Source: CAZAQS01 sp964486825 (lineage in GTDB: Bacteria > Chloroflexota > Anaerolineae > Anaerolineales > UBA4823). Taken from it: a stretch of 21,812 bases of DNA. Position numbers and translations under genes: made by a program. Positions 1 through 6,476 of the stretch are shown one piece after another. Location: the NCBI GenBank assembly GCA_964486825.1, contig CAZAQS010000057.1, positions 1-21,812 on the forward strand, written 5' to 3'. Numbering within the stretch: the first letter of the stretch is position 1; every line of letters begins with the position of its first letter. The notes beneath the pieces were generated by a model, which made no database searches, had not been told where the DNA came from, and saw only the letters and a list, made by a program, of their open reading frames with translations.

Positions 1-888
1 GACCTGCTGGCAGCCTTTGTTGAAGACAAATGCTCGCTTCCTTTGGTAGTGCACCGGGACTACGATTTACCGGCCTGGGCAAACGGCCCTGGTACGCTCG
101 TGATCGCGTCATCCCATTCTGGGAATACAGAAGAGACTTTGTCCAGCTTTCGGAGGGCGCTTGAGAACGGTTGTCGCTGCCTTTCCCTTACAACGGGTGG
201 TCAGCTAGCACAGGCTACCCAAGATTCGAATATGGCGCTTTGGGCTTTCGAACATGCCGGACAACCGCGTGCAGCCGTAGGTTATTCTTTTGGATTATTA
301 CTGGCTTTGTTCAGCCGCTTGAACTTGATTCCCGAACCAAAGGAGGAGGTGGCGGAAGCGGTGCAAGCGATGCGAGAACAGCAGGAGGTGATCCGCGCTG
401 ATGTGCCTGCCGTCCGGAACCCGGCTAAACGAATGGCTGGACAGCTTGTCGGTCGCTGGATTTCGGTATTTGGATCAGGGATACTTAACCCGGTGGCGCG
501 ACGCTGGAAAGGACAGTTCAGCGAGATTGCCAAGGCGTGGGCTCAATTTGAGTTCCTACCGGAGGCTGACCATAACACGCTGGCCGGCACCATCCATCCC
601 GAGGATGTCCTCCGGCGAACGACTGCAATTTTTCTGCGTTGCCCTGCCGATCACCCGCGCAATCGGCAGCGCCTCGAATTGACTCGTAAGACATTTATGT
701 TGGAAGGGATCAGCACAGATTTTCAGGATGGGAAGGGCCAGACGCCCCTGGGCCATCAATGGACCACCCTGCATTTCGGTGATTACAGCGCATATTACCT
801 GGCAATGATCTATGGGGTCGACCCAACCCCGGTGGAGGCATTGGAGGGATTCAAGAAAGAGTTACAGGCTAGCCAACAAGCAGGGTAG
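1..888 (+). CDS. Bifunctional phosphoglucose/phosphomannose isomerase, C-terminal part (5' end outside window)
   Basis: The reading frame is open from base 1, so the gene begins before the window; the TTG at 43 is internal. The protein has the SIS-fold sugar-phosphate pocket SSHSGNTEETL near its start. It then has a second SIS half ending in the typical YYLA...GVDPTPVEAL segment and a lysine pair (FKKEL). Numbering from codon 43, Glu161 (in SEIAK) and His177 (in EADHN) are 16 residues apart. This matches my memory of the catalytic Glu/His spacing in the Pyrobaculum aerophilum PGI/PMI enzyme, and Lys271 or 272 would be the third residue. Such enzymes interconvert fructose-6-phosphate with glucose-6-phosphate and mannose-6-phosphate in the cytoplasm. 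It converges on the PAP2 gene with only a 4-base gap, leaving no room for a separate terminator. Confidence 0.88.
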   Translation, partial: DLLAAFVEDKCSLPLVVHRDYDLPAWANGPGTLVIASSHSGNTEETLSSFRRALENGCRCLSLTTGGQLAQATQDSNMALWAFEHAGQPRAAVGYSFGLLLALFSRLNLIPEPKEEVAEAVQAMREQQEVIRADVPAVRNPAKRMAGQLVGRWISVFGSGILNPVARRWKGQFSEIAKAWAQFEFLPEADHNTLAGTIHPEDVLRRTTAIFLRCPADHPRNRQRLELTRKTFMLEGISTDFQDGKGQTPLGHQWTTLHFGDYSAYYLAMIYGVDPTPVEALEGFKKELQASQQAG

Positions 889-892
889 AAGC

Positions 893-1402
893 TTATAACA
901 GCCAGATAAAAACGATCCCTAACAGGAGCCCGAGCGCAATACCAGCCAGCACGTCGGACAGATAATGCACTCCCATAGAGACGCGGGCCAAGGCTACCAA
1001 CGGAGCCCAAACTACCAGGATGGCAGCCAGCCAGGGGGGGAGGAGCGCTGTGGAGAGGACCGCCAGCATACTGGCTCTCACAGCATGACCGGAAGGAAAC
1101 GAATGCGGATCGGTATTTCGATAAATGCTTCCCCAACTGCCTTCAGGACGGCGGCGCCGAACGGAAAACTTGATGATCATAACCAGCACAGCGGTCAGGA
1201 GCACCGCCAGCGCCAGGCTCTGCACTGCCGGCCTCCAGTTTGCTGGTCCTAGCACCCAAAGCAGACCAAACCCCAAAAGCCAAAACCAGGAATCGCCTGA
1301 GTGCGCCAACGCGGAAGCCAGCATACGTAAAAGTCCGGGCTTTTCCGCGATCCGCAGACGGGTAGTGAGACGGATATCGTAATCCAGCAACCTTTGACTC
1401 AT
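893..1402 (-). CDS. PAP2-family membrane phosphatase
   Basis: A 169-residue, very hydrophobic protein with the complete three-part PAP2 signature. Motif C1 is Lys78...Arg85-Pro86 (KFSVRRRRP), motif C2 is SFPSGH with the acid/base His106, and motif C3 is Arg140...His146...Asp150 (ARVSMGVHYLSD). The family removes phosphate from lipid phosphates or isoprenoid diphosphates at the membrane (phosphatidate, PGP or undecaprenyl diphosphate); the substrate cannot be told from sequence. About five membrane segments are visible. The start ATG overlaps the stop of the upstream nucleotidyltransferase gene (ATGA at 1399-1402), so the two are probably translationally coupled. Pairing with a nucleotidyltransferase suggests a role in lipid head-group or cell-envelope precursor metabolism, which is inference only. 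Confidence 0.92.
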   Translation of the reverse strand: MSQRLLDYDIRLTTRLRIAEKPGLLRMLASALAHSGDSWFWLLGFGLLWVLGPANWRPAVQSLALAVLLTAVLVMIIKFSVRRRRPEGSWGSIYRNTDPHSFPSGHAVRASMLAVLSTALLPPWLAAILVVWAPLVALARVSMGVHYLSDVLAGIALGLLLGIVFIWLL

Positions 1403-2175
1403 GCGGGGTTCAACTGGGAGAGATGAGCTTGCATGATCTCCAATTGGTGGGGTTTGTCAACGTCCATCGCAATTTCTGCAAAGGGACATTGGATAGCGCG
1501 CCCTCTTAGCCCCAGGCGCTTGGAGGCCAGCTTAGCGGCCTTATCCAGTGTAAGAGCGTGCAGCATTACCAAAATGAGCGTATCGAAGCCGATCAAGGAA
1601 GCCTGCTTGAGGACGTTTTTCCTTGAACCAATAATGCGATCCCAAATCTCGAGGTTGTTGAAAACACTCTGAGCACGGAAGGCATTCAAATCTCCCCCAC
1701 AGACCTCAACATCCTTCAGCTTGAGGTAGGATCGTTTAGAGTTGGGAAAGCGAGTTTCCATTGCCTCACGGCTTACCACATTATAATAAACGTCGTGGTC
1801 AGTTTCCTGGACCGCCTGCGCTACCCAATCAATCATTAAGGTTGTGATGGCGGGGATATCCGAGGAGACTACCATGACATGGTTCACTTGGGGGTTAAAC
1901 TCTAACAGCTTCTTCGTCCCGGCGCGGATATTATCCAGCATCTCGCCATGGGAAGGAAGGAAGGCAACCAGTTTCGAGCAGCTTATATTTGTATCATCGT
2001 TAAGCCCAATAACGATCACCCGCTCCACGCTTTCCGATAAACATAAGGCATCTAATACCCATTGAATCATAGGCTTTCCGGCTATGGGCAGAAGGGCTTT
2101 CTCCTGACCCTGGGTATATTCATAGAGCGGATCTCCGGGTTCTGGGATCCCACCAGCGGTGACAATGGCATCCAT
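1399..2175 (-). CDS. MobA-like nucleotidyltransferase (NTP transferase domain)
   Basis: A 258-residue protein with a GT-A/NTP-transferase N-terminus: MDAIVTAGG (nucleotide-binding loop) followed by EKALLPIAGKPMIQWVLDAL, in which Lys26 would contact the triphosphate. An acidic SSDIP segment near residue 103 is the likely metal-binding Asp. The family (MobA, IspD, sugar-phosphate nucleotidyltransferases) joins an NTP to a phosphorylated acceptor; the acceptor here is unknown. Its ribosome binding site (CAGGAG) lies inside the last codons of the upstream gene, whose stop is only 5 bases from this ATG, and its own stop overlaps the PAP2 start. It is therefore the middle gene of a three-gene operon. 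It is not a clear IspD or GlmU, so no symbol is given. Confidence 0.85.
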   Translation of the reverse strand: MDAIVTAGGIPEPGDPLYEYTQGQEKALLPIAGKPMIQWVLDALCLSESVERVIVIGLNDDTNISCSKLVAFLPSHGEMLDNIRAGTKKLLEFNPQVNHVMVVSSDIPAITTLMIDWVAQAVQETDHDVYYNVVSREAMETRFPNSKRSYLKLKDVEVCGGDLNAFRAQSVFNNLEIWDRIIGSRKNVLKQASLIGFDTLILVMLHALTLDKAAKLASKRLGLRGRAIQCPFAEIAMDVDKPHQLEIMQAHLSQLNPA

Positions 2176-2180
2176 AATGG

Positions 2181-3077
2181 TTATAACTCCTGGACCTGTG
2201 GCTCGAAACCCAACAAATCTAAATATCCATTTAACTCGTCGTATGTCAGTTTTCTACCCTTCCCAGATGCTGCGATCAGTGCGGCTTCCATCATGTTAGT
2301 TCCAAAGGAGCGCCCTTCCAAGACAGGTGTGCTGGTCACCAGGTATTTCACTCCAACATTCTTGAAAAGCGCGACGTCGGCTGGAGTGGTGGTGTTGGTT
2401 GCGATCACTTTGCCATCCAGGCGATCAGGCATATTCCGTTTCAGGTAATGGCAGTCCCCAGCCACCACCGAAGCCCAATAAAAGTACTTCTCCCATTTCG
2501 GTTTGCGCTTGTCCTGTTCACTTCCAGTGGGGTAAACCCACTTGAATGGGAGACGCCCGATGATGGGCATGACCAGTCCGGCCACCCGGATGATGGTTCT
2601 CTCGGACCGGATTGGAATGGGCAATCCAAGGCCGAACATGAGATCGCCAAAAACACAATCATAGCCTGCATCCAGGAAGGATTTGCTCATGCCCCAACGG
2701 TCTGCCCCTAAAGCCAGGAAGACCCTCTTTTGGGTGATGTAGCCGCCTAACTTTGTATCAATCGTGCCTGCTAGTTTGTATTCGAGCGTGTTTTTCAAAC
2801 CGGCTCCGTCTACGACCGGCGTCTTCTCGATAAAACGAACCATCGGCTGGACAGAGAAGAGAGGGTACCATTTATTGGCTATCATGATGCCCAGGTCTGC
2901 ACCTCCTACACCAAAAGCATCGACCTTTCCATCCAGCTCTTTGTAGAGTTGGGCCGCTTTTTCCATATCTCCATCCGTACCGATGCGCTCGATACATACT
3001 TTTTCGCCCAGGAGCTCTATCTTTACGGATTTGTTGCGTTTCGAAGAACCGATGCTGATGCTGACTGCACGCTTCAT
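2181..3077 (-). CDS. Conserved protein of the group often annotated 'quinate 5-dehydrogenase'
   Basis: About 298 residues from the chosen start, beginning MKRAVSISIGSSKRNKS, then ELLGEKVCIERIGTDGD and KVDAFGVGGADLGI. I recognise this as the opening of a conserved family in Chloroflexota and clostridia that databases label quinate 5-dehydrogenase. I see no clear GxGxxG nucleotide-binding loop, so the enzymatic label is weak. The frame continues upstream to 3206, but the extra 43 residues look non-conserved. The ATG at 3077 has a ribosome binding site (GGAAAGG) about 8 bases upstream and a TATAAT box only about 35 bases away, which would put the longer start before the promoter. It is the first gene of the operon with the nucleotidyltransferase and PAP2 phosphatase. 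Confidence 0.75.
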   Translation of the reverse strand: MKRAVSISIGSSKRNKSVKIELLGEKVCIERIGTDGDMEKAAQLYKELDGKVDAFGVGGADLGIMIANKWYPLFSVQPMVRFIEKTPVVDGAGLKNTLEYKLAGTIDTKLGGYITQKRVFLALGADRWGMSKSFLDAGYDCVFGDLMFGLGLPIPIRSERTIIRVAGLVMPIIGRLPFKWVYPTGSEQDKRKPKWEKYFYWASVVAGDCHYLKRNMPDRLDGKVIATNTTTPADVALFKNVGVKYLVTSTPVLEGRSFGTNMMEAALIAASGKGRKLTYDELNGYLDLLGFEPQVQEL

Positions 3078-3111
3078 GAGAAATGCCTTTCCAGGAAAAG
3101 GGATCTGTCCA

Positions 3112-3117
3112 ATTATA
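3112..3117 (-). promoter_or_regulatory. Candidate -10 box for the 3077-893 operon
   Basis: On the minus strand this hexamer reads TATAAT. Transcription would start near 3105, about 28 bases before the chosen ATG at 3077. No good -35 hexamer is visible at the usual 17-base distance, so an activator or a non-standard promoter is possible. Confidence 0.4.
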
Positions 3118-3294
3118 TGCACATTTGAAAGGGTGGTTGCTTTTTGCTGTCTCCACCCCAGTATACTCCTATCTACTGAAAAAGTAGAGTAATTTGCTGC
3201 TTTCAAAGTCCAATACCATTCAGCAATAGGTTTGCTAGACCGTTATGTCGCGGTACAAGCAGCATCCTGGCGATTTTCAAAGGATTTTGGCAAT

Positions 3295-3311
3295 GTAGCA
3301 CGAATTGCTAC
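3295..3311. promoter_or_regulatory. Palindrome overlapping the -35 box (candidate operator)
   Basis: The sequence GTAGCA-cgaat-TGCTAC is a perfect 6-bp inverted repeat with a 5-base centre. It covers the -35 hexamer at 3305-3310 of the aminotransferase promoter. A dimeric repressor bound here would block RNA polymerase. The regulator is unknown. Confidence 0.35.
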
Positions 3312-3333
3312 TGGCATTAAGTGAGGTTATAAT
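3305..3333 (+). promoter_or_regulatory. Sigma-70-type promoter of the aminotransferase gene
   Basis: The -35 box is TTGCTA (3305-3310), the spacer is 17 bases, and the -10 box is a perfect TATAAT (3328-3333). This predicts a start near 3340 and a leader of about 80 bases before the GTG start at 3420. Confidence 0.6.
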
Positions 3334-3419
3334 TTTATAGCAAAAGCAAACCAGGCCCTGCTCCAAAGGGGGAATAAGAAGGGTAATCGATGGTTACAAA
3401 TGGAGATGGAGGTTAATCT

Positions 3420-4343
3420 GTGGATCAACCCAAGCATGCATTATTTAAAGGGAAAATCGTCCCATATTCTGAAGCAAAAGTAGGGATACTCACCCATGCA
3501 CTCAATTATGGCACAGCTGCTTTCGGCGGCATCCGGGCATACTGGAATGAAGCCGAAGAGCAGCTTTTTATTTTTCGTCCTGGAGATCATTACCGCCGTC
3601 TTCTGAACTCGGCCAAGCTGCTACTGATGGATCTGGATTACACGCCGGAAGATCTATCGGAAATTACGATTCAATTGTTGCAAAAAGAAGATTACCATTG
3701 CGACGTCTATATCCGCCCCCTTGTATACAAAGCTGACGAGATTATCGGGGTGAAACTGCACGGGTTACAAGATGAGTTATCCATAGTGGCGGTACCATTT
3801 GACCGGTACGTAGGTAATGATACCAATGCCCACGTAACGTTCTCGTCGTGGCGTAGAATTGACGATAATATTATACCGGCCCGCGGAAAGATCAGTGGAT
3901 CGTATGCAAATTCCGCTTTTATTAAAAGCGACGCCCTTCAAGCTGGTTTTGACGAAGCCCTCGTCTTGACACAATCTGGCCATGTTTCAGAGGGTAGCGC
4001 AGAGAACGTTTTTATGTACCGCGATGGGATATTGGTGACGCCCTCCGTAACGGATAATATTCTGGAAGGGATTACGCGGCGGACAATCATGCAGCTTGCC
4101 AGGGATGAACTAGGTATCCAGGTTGTGGAGCGCTCGATTGACCGGACCGAGGTCTACTTATGTGATGAACTTTTCTTAACCGGGACTGCCGCGCAAATTA
4201 CAGCTGTAACACGGGTAGACTACCGGCCAGTTGGAGATGGAAAGATGGGGGAGATAACCACGCGTTTGAGGGAGATCTTTAAAGAGGTGGTGAGGGGTTG
4301 CAACCCCAAATATCGGGATTGGAATGTACCGGTATACGCATGA
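3420..4343 (+). CDS. ilvE: Branched-chain amino acid aminotransferase (class IV, PLP-dependent)
   Basis: A 307-residue class-IV aminotransferase of normal length for the family. The N-terminus carries the typical HALNYGTAAFGGIRAY segment. The PLP lysine is Lys157 in RGKISGSYANS. The cofactor-tail segment HVSEGSAENVF has Glu191, which should contact the pyridine nitrogen. The C-terminal LTGTAAQITAVTRVD loop is also typical. The enzyme exchanges the amino group between glutamate and the keto acids of leucine, isoleucine and valine in the cytoplasm. The start is GTG; a strong GGAGG at 3408-3412 lies 7 bases upstream, which decides the start. A D-amino-acid aminotransferase or aminodeoxychorismate lyase is the alternative, but the family features fit IlvE better. 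It is transcribed alone and converges on the phosphoesterase gene 11 bases away. Confidence 0.92.
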   Translation: MDQPKHALFKGKIVPYSEAKVGILTHALNYGTAAFGGIRAYWNEAEEQLFIFRPGDHYRRLLNSAKLLLMDLDYTPEDLSEITIQLLQKEDYHCDVYIRPLVYKADEIIGVKLHGLQDELSIVAVPFDRYVGNDTNAHVTFSSWRRIDDNIIPARGKISGSYANSAFIKSDALQAGFDEALVLTQSGHVSEGSAENVFMYRDGILVTPSVTDNILEGITRRTIMQLARDELGIQVVERSIDRTEVYLCDELFLTGTAAQITAVTRVDYRPVGDGKMGEITTRLREIFKEVVRGCNPKYRDWNVPVYA

Positions 4344-4354
4344 GAAGTGTGCTC

Positions 4355-4897
4355 TTATAATTCAATAATCTCTCCATCAGCCTTGCCATCGTGTAAACGA
4401 AGCAGGCCCAGGCTAGGTCTTGTCGAGTCTGCTTGCATGCAGCATGCAGAGCCGGGATTAAAGAGCAGTTTCCCCTTTATGCGTGCGTTTAATCTGAGAT
4501 GGGTATGCCCAAATACGATGACCTGAGCATCTGGGAAATAAGCCATTACCCGGTGGATGAATCGCTCTTCCTGGATACCAAATATCAGGTAGTGCGCTTT
4601 GTCGATCAGATAATCCCTTAAACTACCATGACCGTGGGTAAGGCCAACGCCTACCCCTTCATAACTCAAGCTGCATTTTCGAGGTAAATAAGATAAGCGG
4701 TACAAGTCCCGGTTGCCCTTAACCGCAGTAACCGGGCCAATCCTGCTAAGCTCTTCCAGGACCCTTGGGGTAGATACATCTCCCGCATGCAAGATGGCTT
4801 GAACACCTGCTCCCAGAAAGACCTCTGCAATCTCTGGATTTAGACCAACAGCCCGGTCTGGGATATGAGTGTCTGCCAGGACGCCCAGGATGATCAC
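4355..4897 (-). CDS. YfcE/MJ0936-type metallophosphoesterase
   Basis: 180 residues from the GTG at 4897. The calcineurin-like metal ligands are all present in order: VLADTHIPD (Asp and His), HAGD, KGNRD (Asn), THGHGS and FGHTH. This is the compact YfcE/MJ0936 phosphodiesterase form, cytoplasmic and needing two divalent metals; the natural substrate is usually unknown. The frame is open up to 4978, but those extra 27 residues would overlap the upstream acetyltransferase. The GTG at 4895-4897 overlaps its TGA stop by a GTGA sequence and begins just before the first conserved strand. The region upstream of this GTG has no good ribosome binding site, which fits translational coupling to the acetyltransferase. 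Confidence 0.88.
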   Translation of the reverse strand: MIILGVLADTHIPDRAVGLNPEIAEVFLGAGVQAILHAGDVSTPRVLEELSRIGPVTAVKGNRDLYRLSYLPRKCSLSYEGVGVGLTHGHGSLRDYLIDKAHYLIFGIQEERFIHRVMAYFPDAQVIVFGHTHLRLNARIKGKLLFNPGSACCMQADSTRPSLGLLRLHDGKADGEIIEL

Positions 4898-6240
4898 GAG
4901 ACAGGCCAGACGGAAGAGACCTGTTTGGGGAACAGGATGTCCAATAGGGCATGGTCGCTGTCGCTTTCCGTGATGCAATCAGGGAAAGCGAATTTGAGCT
5001 CATCCAAGGAACGGTAACCAAACACCAGCTTGAGGAAAGTCAGATCGGGAAAGGCAGCATTCCCGGAATAGGATTTGGGGGCAGGCTTCCAACCTTCTAC
5101 CTGTGCCAGGCGCCCGTTTTCAAATCTCATTCGTAAGCCACTTCTATAGAAACCAATCTTAAATTCTCCGCTATGCCCTGCAAAGGTCGATCCTTCCAGC
5201 CGCCCTTCTAATACCGGCGAGATAAGCTTGATGAAGGTGATGAGATCGGCAACGCGAATATACCAGGCGTACGGTTGGCGTACGCGGGGTAGCTGGTCGC
5301 GCAGGACCTCGTAAACCGGGTGCTCGCTGCCTAACCAGAAACCAAAACTCTCAAAGCCTTCCTCTCCAAACTCGGCCGGCAGCCGCTCACCCGTTGATTG
5401 CAAATAGCGGATAACGGTTGGGGTTACGGCTGCCCATGAGATGCCCTTCTTTAGCTCATAGACTGTCGCAGACAGCATACTTCCCCAGCGTTGGAATGGG
5501 TGGGCGAAGAAGCCTACAGGTTCTCCTTCCAGTGTCTCGATGACACGAATCTCTGCCCGGTTGACGTTTTTTTCGCTTTTGCCGGTCAACTCGTATCGCC
5601 ATAAATCTTCATCCCATCGACTGGATACCAGGTACCGAGAGTTGTTCTGGCCAGATATATTCGCCAGAAATTGGATATCCTCTGGCTTAGCAGCGCGAAT
5701 CTGGTAGGGTTCGGTCTCAGAACCCTTTAACTTTGGGATATGCGGCTTGAAGCCAGCTCGCCCTCCGCCCAGGGAAAGCGCCATTTCGTAGCCGAAGATC
5801 CGGTAATAATAAGGAATCCCGGTAATCGCCTGAAGGATTTCCCCGCGTTCGCGGCTCCACTGGTGAATGACTTCAAACTGAGCTCTGACCAGGCCACGGT
5901 TCCTGTATTGCGGCGCGGTGCCAACTAACTCTGGCCGACCTACCTTCATAGGGATTCCGGCGTAAGTCCAGGTCTGGGAGATCAGGTTCATGCTGGAAAC
6001 AATCGCATGGGAGATCGTATCTTCGACCACGGTAAAATCGTCCACTTTGAATGTCGGGTGGGGCTTCTCCATCAGATCGCGGGTCCAGACCCCGATTCGC
6101 TCGTCGAGCTTACCATCTTCTCCATCATAATGAATACGGGCGTTAAAATCTACCAACGCCTGGCTGTCTTCAGGGGAGGCCTGCCGCAGGATCAATCCGC
6201 CGCCCATATCCCTCAACACATTCTTTCGTTCCAGAACCAT
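4894..6240 (-). CDS. Eis-like GNAT acetyltransferase with C-terminal SCP2-like domain
   Basis: A 448-residue protein. Residues of about 15-150 form a GNAT domain with the acetyl-CoA loop VGTAPQYRNRGLVRAQFE and the segment GIPYYYRIFGYEMAL. This arrangement resembles the Eis/Acetyltransf_9 family, in which a second degenerate GNAT domain and a C-terminal sterol-carrier-like domain follow. The last 110 residues (from about LEGRLEGSTFAG to LDILFP) would be that SCP2-like domain. Relatives acetylate aminoglycosides or protein lysines, but most of the family has no known substrate, so resistance should not be assumed. An AAGGAG about 11 bases upstream supports the ATG at 6240. It is coupled by a 4-base overlap to the downstream phosphoesterase. 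Confidence 0.85.
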   Translation of the reverse strand: MVLERKNVLRDMGGGLILRQASPEDSQALVDFNARIHYDGEDGKLDERIGVWTRDLMEKPHPTFKVDDFTVVEDTISHAIVSSMNLISQTWTYAGIPMKVGRPELVGTAPQYRNRGLVRAQFEVIHQWSRERGEILQAITGIPYYYRIFGYEMALSLGGGRAGFKPHIPKLKGSETEPYQIRAAKPEDIQFLANISGQNNSRYLVSSRWDEDLWRYELTGKSEKNVNRAEIRVIETLEGEPVGFFAHPFQRWGSMLSATVYELKKGISWAAVTPTVIRYLQSTGERLPAEFGEEGFESFGFWLGSEHPVYEVLRDQLPRVRQPYAWYIRVADLITFIKLISPVLEGRLEGSTFAGHSGEFKIGFYRSGLRMRFENGRLAQVEGWKPAPKSYSGNAAFPDLTFLKLVFGYRSLDELKFAFPDCITESDSDHALLDILFPKQVSSVWPVS

Positions 6241-6476
6241 ATGTCGATCTTCTCCTTATCCCGAACTTTATAGGGTTTGCAATTGAAACTGAAAGCCCTA
6301 GCGAGTTTACTCAGTAGTGAGCAAGGCGTCAAGGACAAGCATTTGAGAAAGCCTTTCCTCAAGATTGGGCTGTTTATTCGTAACCGGCCTGTAAAGAACA
6401 ACCTAAGTTTTCAAATCCTAAGGTAAAATAATCACGTCTATAGGACCCTGGAAATCTCCGCAACCGAATAACTAAC

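Larger units (their letters stand above)
3078..3419. other. Divergent intergenic region with promoters in both directions
   Basis: This 342-base gap separates the minus-strand quinate-dehydrogenase-like gene from the plus-strand aminotransferase gene. It holds a TATAAT box for each direction (3112-3117 minus, 3328-3333 plus), a 17-base palindrome at 3295-3311, and the aminotransferase ribosome binding site at 3408-3412. I see no RNA gene, riboswitch or hidden ORF worth reporting in the remaining sequence. Confidence 0.6.

Noticed and set aside
3078..3206. N-terminal extension of the quinate-dehydrogenase-like protein to 3206.
   Set aside because: The 43 extra residues look non-conserved, and a TATAAT box plus ribosome binding site lie inside the extension, favouring the start at 3077.
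4898..4978. Longer phosphoesterase start within the acetyltransferase gene.
   Set aside because: The extra residues precede the first conserved strand and overlap the upstream gene by 85 bases; the GTGA coupling start is more natural.
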